From contig NZ_CP070968.1 in NCBI RefSeq assembly GCF_017086445.1, positions 1,922,001-1,986,000 of the forward strand: a stretch of DNA of 64,000 nt, read 5' to 3'. Shown here piece by piece: positions 1 to 8,756 of this stretch; positions within the stretch are counted from its first letter, which is position 1, and each line of letters opens with the position of its first letter. Under the pieces are notes generated by a model. It did no database searches. It saw nothing but the letters and a program-made list of their open reading frames with translations, and had not been told where the DNA came from. The position numbers were made by a program, and so were the translations under genes. The stretch is from Brevundimonas fontaquae (GTDB lineage: Bacteria; Pseudomonadota; Alphaproteobacteria; Caulobacterales; Caulobacteraceae).

Positions 1-1212
1 GACCGTTACGTCGGCACCAACTTCTTCACGAACGACTTCGGCGGCAACCCGATGATGTACGTGAACCTGATCTGGATCTGGGGGCACCCGGAAGTCTACA
101 TCCTGATCCTGCCGCTGTTCGGCGTCTTCTCGGAGATCGCCTCGACCTTTTCGGGCAAGAAGCTGTTCGGCTATACCTCCATGGTCTACGCCACGGTCGT
201 CATCACGATCCTGTCCTACCTGGTCTGGCTGCACCACTTCTTCACCATGGGCTCGGGCGCCTCGGTGAACAGCTTCTTCGGCATCACGACGATGATCATC
301 TCGATCCCGACGGGCGCGAAGATCTTCAACTGGCTGTTCACGATGTACCGCGGGCGCATCCGGTTCGAGCTGCCGATGATGTGGTTGGTCGCCTTCATGC
401 TGACCTTCGTGATCGGCGGGATGACGGGTGTGCTGCTGGCGGTGCCGCCGGCCGACTTCGTGCTGCACAACTCGCTGTTCCTGATTGCCCACTTCCACAA
501 CGTCATCATCGGCGGCGTGCTGTTCGGCCTGTTCGCGGCGATCAACTTCTGGTGGCCCAAGGCGTTCGGCTTCAAGCTGGACAAGAAGTGGGGCCTGATC
601 AGCTTCTGGTGCTGGGTGCCCGGCTTCTGGCTGGCCTTCCTGCCGCTGTATGTGCTGGGCCTGATGGGCGTGACGCGCCGGATGCGGGTGTTTGACGATC
701 CCTCGCTGCAAATCTGGTTCGTCATCGCGGCCATCGGCGCCGGCGTCATCGCCCTAGGCATCGCGGCCATGTTCATCCAGTTCGCCGTGTCGATCATCAA
801 CCGCGACAAGCTGCGCGACACCACGGGGGACCCGTGGGGCGGCCGCACGCTGGAGTGGGCGACCTCGTCGCCGCCGCCGGCCTACAACTTCGCCGCCACG
901 CCCTACGTCCATGACGCCGACGCCTGGTGGGACATGAAGAAGCAGGGCTATCAGCGTCCGCTGAGCGGGTACAAGGCGATCCACATGCCCTCGAACACCG
1001 GGGCGGGGATCATCATCTCGGGCCTGTGCCTGGTGATGGGGCTGGCCTTGATCTGGTACATCTGGTGGCTGGCCGCCATCAGTTTCATCGGGGTGTTGGC
1101 CGTCTCGATCGGCCATACCTTCAACTACAAGCGTGACTACTACATCCCCGAGGATGAGGTCCGCGCGACAGAAGAGGCGCGCACCCGCGCCCTGGCCGGA
1201 ACGGAGGCCTGA
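1..1212 (+). CDS. cyoB: Cytochrome bo3 ubiquinol oxidase subunit I (5'-truncated by window edge)
   Basis: Catalytic heme-copper subunit of the proton-pumping quinol oxidase in the inner membrane. The frame is open from base 1, so 403 C-terminal residues are present and the N-terminal part lies outside the window. The segment around WGHPEVY carries the CuB histidine and the cross-linked His-Tyr pair of the family. The HH of WLHHFFTMG supplies two further CuB ligands, and the later HFHNV stretch holds the heme histidines. About eight membrane segments follow. Downstream order cyoC-cyoD and the quinol-oxidase-type C-terminal extension ([13 protein letters not shown]) separate it from cytochrome c oxidase subunit I. 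The next gene starts two bases after the stop, so cotranslation is likely. Confidence 0.97.
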   Translation, partial: DRYVGTNFFTNDFGGNPMMYVNLIWIWGHPEVYILILPLFGVFSEIASTFSGKKLFGYTSMVYATVVITILSYLVWLHHFFTMGSGASVNSFFGITTMIISIPTGAKIFNWLFTMYRGRIRFELPMMWLVAFMLTFVIGGMTGVLLAVPPADFVLHNSLFLIAHFHNVIIGGVLFGLFAAINFWWPKAFGFKLDKKWGLISFWCWVPGFWLAFLPLYVLGLMGVTRRMRVFDDPSLQIWFVIAAIGAGVIALGIAAMFIQFAVSIINRDKLRDTTGDPWGGRTLEWATSSPPPAYNFAATPYVHDADAWWDMKKQGYQRPLSGYKAIHMPSNTGAGIIISGLCLVMGLALIWYIWWLAAISFIGVLAVSIGHTFNYKRDYYIPEDEVRATEEARTRALAGTEA

Positions 1213-1214
1213 TC

Positions 1215-1838
1215 ATGAGCGCGACTGCGACCGAGATCGACCGGACCGTCTTCCACCTGGAAGAGGAGCCGCATCACGAGGAAGGCTCCAGCACCATGCT
1301 GGGCTTCTGGCTCTATCTGATGAGCGACTGCCTCATCTTTGCGATGCTGTTCGCCGTGTTCGGCGTGCTGGGCGGCAACTACGCCGCCGGGCCGGGGCCC
1401 AAGGAGCTGTTCGATCTAGAGCTGGTGGCGGTCAACACCGCCATGCTGCTGTTCTCGTCGATCACCTATGGCTTCGCCATGCTGGCGATGGATCGGAACA
1501 ACCAGCGTCAGACGCTCGTTTGGCTGGCGATCACCGGCCTGTTCGGCCTCGCGTTCTTGGGGATCGAACTCTACGAGTTCGCGCACCTGATCCATGAGGG
1601 CGCGACGCCCCAACGCAGCGCCTTCCTGTCGGCCTTCTTCACCCTGGTGGGAACCCACGGCCTGCACGTCACCTTCGGCATCATCTGGCTGGTGACGCTG
1701 ATGGTTCAGGTCAGCATGAAGGGCCTGATCCCCGCCAACAAACGCCGCCTGATGTGCCTGTCGATGTTCTGGCACTTCCTGGACGTCATCTGGATCGGCG
1801 TCTTCACCTTCGTCTATCTGCTGGGCATGCTGCGATGA
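1215..1838 (+). CDS. cyoC: Cytochrome bo3 ubiquinol oxidase subunit III
   Basis: Non-catalytic membrane subunit of the quinol oxidase, 207 residues and the usual length for CyoC. It has five hydrophobic segments after a short acidic, His-containing N-terminus, with the family-typical GFWLYLMSD opening and a THGLHV motif in the second half. It starts two bases after cyoB and its stop overlaps the cyoD start (ATGA at 1835-1838). This coupled arrangement matches cyo operons. The subunit has no metal ligands and stabilises subunit I. I am sure of the family. Confidence 0.97.
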   Translation: MSATATEIDRTVFHLEEEPHHEEGSSTMLGFWLYLMSDCLIFAMLFAVFGVLGGNYAAGPGPKELFDLELVAVNTAMLLFSSITYGFAMLAMDRNNQRQTLVWLAITGLFGLAFLGIELYEFAHLIHEGATPQRSAFLSAFFTLVGTHGLHVTFGIIWLVTLMVQVSMKGLIPANKRRLMCLSMFWHFLDVIWIGVFTFVYLLGMLR

Positions 1839-2230
1839 GCGCCGACATGAACGACCATTCGCCGGAGTCTCACGAGACCGACCACCTGGGTCACGAGGGG
1901 CACAATCACGGCTCCTTCAAGAGCTATATGATCGGCTTCGTGCTGTCGGTGATCCTGACGGCCATCCCGTTCGCCCTGGTCATGACCGGCGTTCTGCCGA
2001 CCCAGGCGACGGCTCTGATCGTCATGGGCTTCGCCGTGGTGCAGATCGTGGTGCACATGATCTACTTCCTGCACATGAACTCCAAGTCCGAAGGCGGCTG
2101 GATCATGCTGGCTCTGATCTTCACCATCATCGTGGTGGTCATCGCCCTGTCGGGTTCGCTGTGGGTCATGTACCACCTGAACACCAATATGATGCCCATG
2201 ACGCACGACATGGCGCAGATGGGCGGCTGA
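1835..2230 (+). CDS. cyoD: Cytochrome bo3 ubiquinol oxidase subunit IV
   Basis: Small subunit of the quinol oxidase, 131 residues with three transmembrane segments (roughly residues 30-50, 58-78 and 90-112). The N-terminus is rich in His, Glu and Asp (EHETDHLGHEGHNHG-like), common for CyoD of this group. The start chosen is the ATG that overlaps the cyoC stop. The frame stays open further upstream, but that stretch lies inside cyoC. No cyoE (heme O synthase) follows. The next gene is a SURF1-like protein. Confidence 0.95.
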   Translation: MSADMNDHSPESHETDHLGHEGHNHGSFKSYMIGFVLSVILTAIPFALVMTGVLPTQATALIVMGFAVVQIVVHMIYFLHMNSKSEGGWIMLALIFTIIVVVIALSGSLWVMYHLNTNMMPMTHDMAQMGG

Positions 2231-2297
2231 GGTCGAGATCAAGGACCCGTCCTCAGCCCCGGCCGGCGGCAAGGCCAGACGTTCGCGATCCTTCCGC

Positions 2298-2996
2298 ATG
2301 GCGGTCGTGGTCGCGGGCCTGGCGCTGTTCGTCGGCCTTTTGGCGCTGGGCGGGTGGCAGGTTCAGCGCCTGGCCTGGAAGACCAATCTGATCGCCCAGG
2401 TCGATGCCCGCGTTCACGCGACCGCCATTCCAGCGCCTGGCCCGACCCAATGGGCCGGCGTGACGCGCGACAAGGATCAGTACCGCCGCGTCACGGTTCA
2501 CGGTCGATTCCTGCACGACAAGGAAACCCTGGTTCAGGCGGTGACCGACGCCGGCGGCGGCTTCTGGATCATGACGCCGCTGGTTGACGACCGGGGCTTC
2601 ACCGTCCTGATCAATCGCGGCTTTGTGCCCGCTGGCCGACGCGATCCGGCCGTTCGCGCCGATGGTCAGGTCGAGGGGCCACAGCGTGTGACGGGACTGC
2701 TCCGGATCACCGAGCCCAAGGGCGGCTTTCTGCGCGCCAATGATCCGGCCGGTGATCGCTGGCGGTCTCGCGACGTCGCGGCGATCGCGGCGCGGCGCGG
2801 CCTGTCGACCGTCGCGCCCTATTTCATTGATGCGAACGCCAGCCCGAACCCGGGCGGATGGCCGCGCGGAGGACTGACGGTGATCCGGTTCGCCAACAGC
2901 CATCTGGTCTATGCGCTGACCTGGTTCGGCATGGCGCTGCTGACCCTGGTCGGTCTGTGGCTGTTCCTGCGCGACGGCAGGCGCAACAGGTCGTGA
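2298..2996 (+). CDS. SURF1-family oxidase assembly protein
   Basis: Membrane protein of 232 residues with the SURF1 pattern: one N-terminal membrane helix ending in GGWQVQRLAWK, a large exported domain with YRRVTVHGRF and the INRGFVP motif, and a second helix near the C-terminus. SURF1 proteins help insert heme a or o into terminal oxidases. Position directly after cyoD suggests service to the bo3 enzyme (inference). The ATG at 2298 has no clear Shine-Dalgarno site, and the frame is open back to the cyoD stop without a better start, so the N-terminus is uncertain. Its stop overlaps the GTG start of the sensor kinase gene. Confidence 0.9.
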   Translation: MAVVVAGLALFVGLLALGGWQVQRLAWKTNLIAQVDARVHATAIPAPGPTQWAGVTRDKDQYRRVTVHGRFLHDKETLVQAVTDAGGGFWIMTPLVDDRGFTVLINRGFVPAGRRDPAVRADGQVEGPQRVTGLLRITEPKGGFLRANDPAGDRWRSRDVAAIAARRGLSTVAPYFIDANASPNPGGWPRGGLTVIRFANSHLVYALTWFGMALLTLVGLWLFLRDGRRNRS

Positions 2997-4324
2997 CGAC
3001 GACAACGGTACAGAGGCTGCTGGGCCTGGGGCTCAGGGGCGGGGTCGCGACCCACGGCGGGGCCAACCGCCGCAATATGCTGCTGCTGATCCAACTGCGC
3101 TGGCTGGCGGTCGCGGGGCAGGTGGCGACGATCCTGCTGGTCCAATATGTGATGCGGATCCCGCTGCCGGTTCTGTGGTTGCTGGCGGCGCCGGCGGGTC
3201 TGGTGCTGGTCAATCTGGTCAGCGCGCCGTTGACCGTGCGCCGACAGGAGGTCGAGGATCAGGCGCTGATGATCGCCCTCTTGGCGGACGTGGCGGCCCT
3301 GACCTGGCTGCTGTTCCTGACCGGGGGCGCGGCCAATCCGTTTGTGGCGCTATATCTGCTGCAAGTCGTCTTGGGGGCGGTGCTGCTGGCGCCGGTCTAT
3401 GCCTGGGCGCTGATCGCCATCACCAGCCTGTGTTTCGCCGGGCTGGGCCTGCATTCCCGCCCGCTGAACCTGCCGCCGGCGCGCGGGGATTCGCTGCTCA
3501 GCCTCTATCTACAGGGCAGTCTGATCTGTTTCGTTCTGATGGCTGTGCTGCTGGTGCTGTTCGTCACCCGGATCAGCCAGAACCTGCGCGAGCGCGACGC
3601 CTCCATGGCCGCCTTGCGCCAGCAGACGGCCGAGCATGATCATATCGTCCGCATGGGCCTGCTGGCGTCGGGCGCGGCCCATGAGCTGGGAACGCCACTG
3701 GCTTCGCTGTCGGTGATTCTCAGTGACTGGAAGCGGATGCCGGCCCTGACCCAGGACGCCGACCTGGCCCAGGACATGACGGTGATGCGGGCCGAGGTCG
3801 AACGCTGCAAGGCCATCGTCACCGGCATCCTGATGTCGGCCGGGGAGGCGAGGGGACAGGCGCCTGAGCGCACGACTCTGCGGGCCTTCGTCGCCGATGT
3901 GGTGGCCAGTTGGAGCGGCGATGGTGTGGCAGTGCAGATCCGCGACGAACTGGCTCAGAACCCGTCGATCATCGCCGACCCCGCCCTGCGTCAGGTGCTG
4001 GGCGTGCTGTTCGACAATGCGGTCGAGGCCGGAGCGAGCCGCATCACCGTGACCACGACGCGCACGGACGAGGATTTCGGCATTGCTGTCCGTGACGACG
4101 GACCAGGATTCCCGCCGGCGATCCTTCAGGCCTGGGGCAAGCCCTACAACTCCACCAAGCCCAGGCCCGGCGCCGGGCTTGGCCTGTTCCTGCTGATGAA
4201 TGTGATCCGGTCATTAGGCGGTCGGGTCGAGGCTTCCAATCCGGCGGCGGGCGGCGCAGAAGTGCGTCTGACCCTGCCGCTTTCGGCGTTGGCGCCGACG
4301 GATGAGACCGCGCATGACCGATGA
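2993..4324 (+). CDS. regB: RegB/PrrB/ActS-type redox sensor histidine kinase
   Basis: Sensor kinase of 443 residues with about six N-terminal membrane helices and a cytoplasmic HisKA/HATPase pair. Three features point to the RegB family. The loop sequence GGAANPF matches the GGxxNPF quinone-site motif. The phosphoacceptor box is HELGTPL. A cysteine in VERCKAIV lies 42 residues after that histidine, close to the redox-active cysteine of Rhodobacter RegB. The ATP-binding domain ends in GAGLGLFLL. The GTG start at 2993 overlaps the upstream stop. Known RegB proteins signal the redox state of the quinone pool or oxygen. Here the gene is coupled to a quinol oxidase operon and followed by its regulator. 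Confidence 0.93.
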   Translation: MTTTTVQRLLGLGLRGGVATHGGANRRNMLLLIQLRWLAVAGQVATILLVQYVMRIPLPVLWLLAAPAGLVLVNLVSAPLTVRRQEVEDQALMIALLADVAALTWLLFLTGGAANPFVALYLLQVVLGAVLLAPVYAWALIAITSLCFAGLGLHSRPLNLPPARGDSLLSLYLQGSLICFVLMAVLLVLFVTRISQNLRERDASMAALRQQTAEHDHIVRMGLLASGAAHELGTPLASLSVILSDWKRMPALTQDADLAQDMTVMRAEVERCKAIVTGILMSAGEARGQAPERTTLRAFVADVVASWSGDGVAVQIRDELAQNPSIIADPALRQVLGVLFDNAVEAGASRITVTTTRTDEDFGIAVRDDGPGFPPAILQAWGKPYNSTKPRPGAGLGLFLLMNVIRSLGGRVEASNPAAGGAEVRLTLPLSALAPTDETAHDR

Positions 4325-4850
4325 CGCCAGATTGCTGCTGATCGTCGAGGACGACGAATCGTTTTCGACCACCCTGCGACGCTCGTTCGAACGACGCGGC
4401 TACACGGTCGTCACCGCCGCCAATCCCGACCAGATGGCCGAGGTGCTGAAGACGCATCGCCCCGGCTATGCGGTCGTCGATCTGAAGCTGGGCGGGCATT
4501 CCGGCCTGACCTGCGTCGAGGCTTTGCACGCCTTCGACCCCGAGATGAACATCGTTGTCCTGACCGGCTTCGCCAGCATCGCTACTGCGGTCGAGGCGAT
4601 CAAGCTGGGCGCCCGGCACTATCTGGCCAAGCCCGCCAGCACCGATGACATCGAAGCCGCCTTCGGCCGGGCCGACGGCGACGCCGAGACGCCGCTGGGC
4701 ACGCGCCCCACCTCGATCAAGACGTTGGAGTGGGAGCGGATCCACGAGACGCTGGTGGAGACCGACTTCAACATCTCGGAGGCGGCGCGGCGGTTGGGCA
4801 TGCACCGCCGCACCCTGGCGCGAAAGCTGGAAAAGCGTCGCGTCACCTAG
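4314..4850 (+). CDS. regA: RegA/PrrA/ActR-type response regulator
   Basis: Response regulator of 178 residues. The receiver domain (about 5-120) has the acidic pocket VEDDE and the phospho-acceptor Asp in VVDLKLGG. The C-terminal Fis-type helix-turn-helix (ISEAARRLGMHRRTLARKL) is characteristic of RegA. The linker between them lacks the run of prolines seen in Rhodobacter PrrA. It overlaps the kinase gene by 11 bases if it starts at the ATG at 4314; the ATG at 4302 would add four residues. Family members control respiration, carbon and nitrogen genes in response to oxygen. Control of the neighbouring oxidase is an inference. The stop overlaps the convergent HIT gene by four bases. Confidence 0.93.
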   Translation: MTDDARLLLIVEDDESFSTTLRRSFERRGYTVVTAANPDQMAEVLKTHRPGYAVVDLKLGGHSGLTCVEALHAFDPEMNIVVLTGFASIATAVEAIKLGARHYLAKPASTDDIEAAFGRADGDAETPLGTRPTSIKTLEWERIHETLVETDFNISEAARRLGMHRRTLARKLEKRRVT

Positions 4851-5284
4851 TCCAGTTCGGCCGCGATCCGGTCGGCCAGCGCCCGTAAGGTAGCCGTATC
4901 CGCCATCGGCGCATGGCCGTGACCCTTCATCTCACGATCGGTCCAGCGCGGCACGATGTGGAAATGCAGATGGAAGACCGTCTGTCCGCCCGCCTCGCCA
5001 TTGAACTGCAGGATCGACAGGCCCTCGGGCTTCAGCGCTTTCTCGACTGCCTTGGCCGTGCGTTGCAGGGCGGCGATCACGCGGGCCAGCACCTCGGGCT
5101 CGATCTCCAGCAGATTACGCGCCTGGGACTGTTTGGCGATGATCAGGACGTGGCCTTCCGACTGGGGAAAGACGTCCATGAAGGCCAGGACGTGGTCGTC
5201 CTCCCACACTTTCACCGACGGAATGTCGCCGCGCAGGATCTTGGCGAAGATGTTGTTGGTGTCATAGGCGCCGTGCAGGCTCAT
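4847..5284 (-). CDS. HIT-family nucleotide hydrolase/transferase
   Basis: Cytoplasmic protein of 145 residues with the histidine triad HLHFHIVPR near residue 105-113, which identifies the HIT superfamily, and the typical AFMDVFPQSEGHVLII core. HIT enzymes hydrolyse nucleoside phosphoramidates or related nucleotides; the physiological substrate cannot be told from sequence. The start at 5284 gives the standard family N-terminus (YDTNNIFAKILRGD follows). The frame continues upstream to 5350, but without homologous character. It converges on the regA gene. Confidence 0.93.
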   Translation of the reverse strand: MSLHGAYDTNNIFAKILRGDIPSVKVWEDDHVLAFMDVFPQSEGHVLIIAKQSQARNLLEIEPEVLARVIAALQRTAKAVEKALKPEGLSILQFNGEAGGQTVFHLHFHIVPRWTDREMKGHGHAPMADTATLRALADRIAAELD

Positions 5285-5392
5285 GGGCGGTCTCCGTGCG
5301 GTTCGGACCTTCGATAGCAGCGCCGTTCGCGAAGGGGGAGCCTTCCTCAACGTCGTGCATTATGGTCACGCTTGAACGTAACGAGAGCCGTC

Positions 5393-5749
5393 ATGATCCG
5401 TTTCATCATCCAGGCGCTGGTCACGATGGCGGGCCTGTGGCTGTCCGCCCAGATCGTGCCGGGCGTCGATTTCAACAGCACCGGATCGCTGATCGCGGCC
5501 GCCATCGTTCTGGGTCTGGTCAACGCCTTCGTGCGGCCGATTTTGGTGGTGCTGACCTTCCCGATCACCGTCGTGACGCTGGGTCTGTTCCTGCTGGTGG
5601 TGAACGCCGCCATGATCGGGCTGACCTCGGTCTTCCTGGACGGCTTCGTGGTCAACGGCCTTTGGGCCGGCATCGGAGCCGCCATCGTGACCGGCGTTGT
5701 CAGCTGGATCGCCGGCGCCTTCATCGACGGCGAAGAGGCGCGGCGCTAG
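5393..5749 (+). CDS. Phage holin family 4-like small membrane protein
   Basis: Protein of 118 residues with four hydrophobic segments filling almost the whole chain. It has the family pattern RFIIQALVTMAGLWLSA at the start, a central VNAFVRPILVVLTFPIT segment and a short charged tail (DGEEARR). It belongs to the superfamily annotated as mycobacterial-type four-helix phage holin, which is widespread on bacterial chromosomes outside prophages. No phage genes are nearby, so a lytic role is not implied. A TTG 21 bases upstream is an alternative start. Its stop overlaps that of the convergent histidine kinase gene by four bases. Function unknown. Confidence 0.82.
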   Translation: MIRFIIQALVTMAGLWLSAQIVPGVDFNSTGSLIAAAIVLGLVNAFVRPILVVLTFPITVVTLGLFLLVVNAAMIGLTSVFLDGFVVNGLWAGIGAAIVTGVVSWIAGAFIDGEEARR

Positions 5750-7530
5750 GCGTCCGCCAAAAGGGCGCCCATGATGACGCTCTGAAGTGCGGCGATCTCG
5801 ATGGGCTTTCTCAACACCCCATCGGCGCCGGCCGCCCTGTAGCGTGCAACGTCATCGTCGAACACATTGGCCGTCAACATGTGTATCGGGGTGCGACGGC
5901 CGCCGGATGCGGCTTCATCGGCGCGGATAGCGACCAAGGCTTCCACGCCGTCCATCACGGGCATCATCACATCCATCAGCACGAGGTCAAAGGTTTGATC
6001 CCGCACGGCGGCGACCGCCTCTCTTCCATTCTCGACAAGCGTCAATTGGACGCCAAATTGTTCCAGCAGTAGCGTCAGAAGCTTGCGATTGGCGGGATGA
6101 TCCTCGGCGGCGAGGATCCGAGGCCGCCGATCAGGCAGGTTCAGCGCGGGTGCAGCGTGCGAGGAATCGATTGCAGGTGTCGCGCAGTCGGCGGTGAAAC
6201 GGAACCAGAAGACAGCCCCCCCCGGCCGCGCGGACCGAACGCCAAGAGCCCCGCCCAGCGCTTCGACGCTGGCGCGACACAGGGCCAACCCCAGACCTGT
6301 TCCGCCTGCCGCACGTCCGGCGGCGAGTTGTTCGAAGGGCTCGAAAATGCGTTCGCGTTGATCCCCCGGCACGCCTGGTCCCTGGTCGTGGACCTCGAAA
6401 TCCAGGTCGATGCGCCCATCTGAGGCGGGGAGTGCGCGGGCCAAAATGCGGATGGCGCCATGTGGCGTCAGCTTCAGGGCGTTGGACAGATAGTTGATCA
6501 GCACCTGTTCCACCCGGGCCTCGTCGGTCATGACGACAAAATGCTCGGGCGAGCCCTGCCGTTCGATCTCCAGCGTCAGGCCCAGTTCCTCCACGCGGGA
6601 GCGCCAGATACGGGCGATGGCGTCGAGCCGTCCGGCGAGATCGACCGGGGCGAGTTGGAGCTCGGCCTGTCCGGACTCAATCTTGGAGATGTCCAAAGCC
6701 CCGTTCAACAGCCGCAGCAACATGCCCCCTGCGTCCGCCATATCTGTGACGATGGTGGTTTCCGCCGCTGGACGTGGACGACCACGCAGCACCTCGGTCA
6801 GGCCCAGGATGACGTTCAGCGGGGTGCGGACCTCGTGGCTGATCATCGCAAGGAAGCGGGATTTGGCCTTGTTCGCGCGTTCGGCGGCGGAGCGGTTCAC
6901 CTCGGCCTCGGCCAGGGCGGCCCGCAGCTCGCGCGAACGCTCCGACAATGCGCTCATCAGCTCAATGCTCTCGCGGTCGCTGCGCCATTGACGCCAGGCC
7001 GCCGCAATGACGCCGACGACGAACAGCGCCACTGCGCCTAGAAGGCGAGGATCCGAACCGACCTGGTACGAGGCGATCACCATCGCGGCGATGGATGGCG
7101 GCAGAACGGCAGCGACAAAGCTTGCGCGGCTTACGTGCACCTGATGGGCGCCGACCATCAGATTGCCGGCCAGGAGCAGGCGGAGATAGTCGAGGTGTTG
7201 AGGCTGAGCCTGCCAGGCGGCCAGAATGAACACGGCGTTATGGCTGGCAAGACAAAGGGTGACGATCTCGGCAGACCGGCGGAACCTACGCGCTGCGGCG
7301 GGTGCATCAGGCCGTGCCAGCGCTGTCTGAACGGCCTGCCACAAAGGAACATAGAGGCCGAACTGAAACAGGCCGAAAGCCGCTGCCCATCCCCATCCCA
7401 TGACCCAGAACGTCAAGGCCACGATAGCGGCGATCGTCGCCAGCCGCACAGGGAACATGTCCCGGTAGCGACCAGCGTAGGCCGTTAGGTAATCCGTACT
7501 GTCAGCCAATGCCACCAAGCCCCGCGTCAA
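5746..7530 (-). CDS. Hybrid sensor histidine kinase/response regulator
   Basis: Protein of 594 residues. The first ~190 residues hold five or six membrane helices without a recognisable periplasmic sensor domain. A short coiled stretch (ALSERSRELRAALAEAE) leads to the HisKA domain with MISHEVRTPLN, then a HATPase domain with GTGLGLALC, then a receiver domain (about residue 465-590) with AAEDHPANRKLL and the phospho-acceptor in LMDVMMPVMDG. Such hybrid kinases usually pass phosphate to a separate phosphotransfer protein, which is not encoded nearby. The TTG at 7530 is the longest start; several in-frame TTG/GTG codons follow, so the N-terminus is uncertain. It lies 50 bases downstream of cobS and may be cotranscribed with it. 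Confidence 0.92.
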   Translation of the reverse strand: MTRGLVALADSTDYLTAYAGRYRDMFPVRLATIAAIVALTFWVMGWGWAAAFGLFQFGLYVPLWQAVQTALARPDAPAAARRFRRSAEIVTLCLASHNAVFILAAWQAQPQHLDYLRLLLAGNLMVGAHQVHVSRASFVAAVLPPSIAAMVIASYQVGSDPRLLGAVALFVVGVIAAAWRQWRSDRESIELMSALSERSRELRAALAEAEVNRSAAERANKAKSRFLAMISHEVRTPLNVILGLTEVLRGRPRPAAETTIVTDMADAGGMLLRLLNGALDISKIESGQAELQLAPVDLAGRLDAIARIWRSRVEELGLTLEIERQGSPEHFVVMTDEARVEQVLINYLSNALKLTPHGAIRILARALPASDGRIDLDFEVHDQGPGVPGDQRERIFEPFEQLAAGRAAGGTGLGLALCRASVEALGGALGVRSARPGGAVFWFRFTADCATPAIDSSHAAPALNLPDRRPRILAAEDHPANRKLLTLLLEQFGVQLTLVENGREAVAAVRDQTFDLVLMDVMMPVMDGVEALVAIRADEAASGGRRTPIHMLTANVFDDDVARYRAAGADGVLRKPIEIAALQSVIMGALLADA

Positions 7531-7580
7531 GCGTGGCCATACCGGGTGAAACTTAATGAGCTCTCAATCGGAGCTTGTCG

Positions 7581-8585
7581 TCAGCCCACCTTCACTCGCG
7601 TCGCGGCCTCGGGCAGGTCCTCGCCGAAGGCGCGCTGGTAGAACTCGGCGATGGTCGGGCGTTCCAGCTCGTCGCACTTGTTCAGGAAGGTCAGGCGGAA
7701 GCTGAGGCCCAGGTCGTCGTTGAAGATCTGGGCGTTCTGGGCCCAGGTGATGACCGTGCGGGGCGACATGACGGTCGAGATATCGCCGTTCATGAAGGCA
7801 TTCCTGGTCATGTCGGCGACGCGGACCATGGCGGCGATCCGGCGGCGGCCCTCGGCGTCCTTCCACTCGGGCACCTTGGCGGCGACGATCTCGGCCTCTA
7901 CGTCGTGATCGAGATAGTTGAGCGTGGTGACGATGTTCCAGCGGTCCAGCTGGGCCTGATTGATCTGCTGCGCGCCGTGATACAGGCCCGTGGTGTCGCC
8001 CAGGCCGATGGTGTTGGTCGTGGCGAACAGGCGGAAATAGCGGTTCGGGCGGATGACGCGGTTCTGGTCCAGCAGGGTCAGGCGACCCTGGGCCTCCAGC
8101 ACGCGCTGGATCACGAACATCACGTCGGGCCGACCGGCGTCATATTCGTCGAAGACCAGGGCGATGGGGCGTTGCAGCGACCAGGGCAGGATGCCTTCGC
8201 GGAACTCGGTGATCTGCTTGCCGTCCTTCAGGACGATGGCGTCCTTGCCGATCAGGTCGATCCGGCTGACGTGGCTGTCCAGGTTCACGCGCACCAGCGG
8301 CCAGTTCAGGCGGGCGGCGACCTGTTCGATGTGGGTCGACTTGCCGGTGCCGTGATAGCCCTGGACCATGACGCGGCGGTCGAAGGCGAAGCCGGCGCAG
8401 ATGGCGATCGTCGTCTGGGGATCGAAGCGATAGGCCTCGTCGATCTCGGGCACATGGCTGTCGCGCTCGTCGAAGGCGGGCACGGTCATGTCGCTGTCCA
8501 CGCCGAAGGCTTCGCGCAGGGTCACGCGGCGATGCGGTTCGAGCGTCAGCAGGGGATCGGGGGAGGCGTCGAGCGGGGAGGTCAT
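7581..8585 (-). CDS. cobS: CobS-type cobaltochelatase AAA+ ATPase subunit
   Basis: AAA+ ATPase of 334 residues closely resembling CobS, the ATPase subunit of aerobic cobaltochelatase (CobNST), which inserts cobalt into hydrogenobyrinic acid diamide. Visible are the Walker A motif GYHGTGKST (about residue 75-83), the Walker B-like LVFDEYDAG and the sensor motif ATTNTIG. In many genomes cobT follows directly; here the next gene in the same direction is a hybrid histidine kinase and no other cobalamin gene is in the window. The ATPase may work with a distant CobT, or with a VWA-domain partner in another role (inference). The start ATG at 8585 is followed by a flexible proline-rich leader. Confidence 0.9.
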   Translation of the reverse strand: MTSPLDASPDPLLTLEPHRRVTLREAFGVDSDMTVPAFDERDSHVPEIDEAYRFDPQTTIAICAGFAFDRRVMVQGYHGTGKSTHIEQVAARLNWPLVRVNLDSHVSRIDLIGKDAIVLKDGKQITEFREGILPWSLQRPIALVFDEYDAGRPDVMFVIQRVLEAQGRLTLLDQNRVIRPNRYFRLFATTNTIGLGDTTGLYHGAQQINQAQLDRWNIVTTLNYLDHDVEAEIVAAKVPEWKDAEGRRRIAAMVRVADMTRNAFMNGDISTVMSPRTVITWAQNAQIFNDDLGLSFRLTFLNKCDELERPTIAEFYQRAFGEDLPEAATRVKVG

Positions 8586-8624
8586 GCCTGTGCGATTAGC
8601 GCACGTTTCGGATCACTTAAACCC

Positions 8625-8654
8625 CGCTCGTCCCCGCGAAAGCGGGGATCCAGT
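8625..8654 (+). repeat. Palindromic repeat, family A, copy 1
   Basis: A GC-rich unit containing the hairpin CCCCGC-GAAA-GCGGGG (8632-8647), with outer bases CGCTCGT before it and ATCCAGT after it. It is the inverted partner of the copy at 8719-8750 and closely matches the pair at 14276-14310 and 14631-14662. It lies just upstream of the cobS start codon. Confidence 0.85.
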
Positions 8655-8718
8655 TCTTTTGCTCGGCAGTGCGTCGGACGATGACCTGTTGAAGACGGCA
8701 TTGATCGTCGCCCGAAGC

Positions 8719-8750
8719 ACTGGGTCCCCGCTTTCGCGGGGATGAGCGGA
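8719..8750 (-). repeat. Palindromic repeat, family A, copy 2
   Basis: Inverted partner of the unit at 8625-8654, again with the hairpin CCCCGC-TTTC-GCGGGG and outer bases CTGGG and ATGAGCGGA. The 64 bases between the two copies also show imperfect inverted similarity near their ends. The whole segment could therefore fold as one long hairpin, like a two-unit REP element. It ends seven bases before the ohr stop codon and may also serve as a 3' structure for ohr. Confidence 0.85.
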
Positions 8751-8756
8751 GGTCTT

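Noticed and set aside
5393..5749. Holin-like protein as a sign of a prophage
   Set aside because: No lysin, integrase, terminase or structural phage gene is present. This family is common as a stand-alone chromosomal gene.
8586..8756. Possible cobalamin riboswitch upstream of cobS
   Set aside because: The region is explained by two inverted palindromic units; no B12-box-like sequence or multi-helix leader can be seen.
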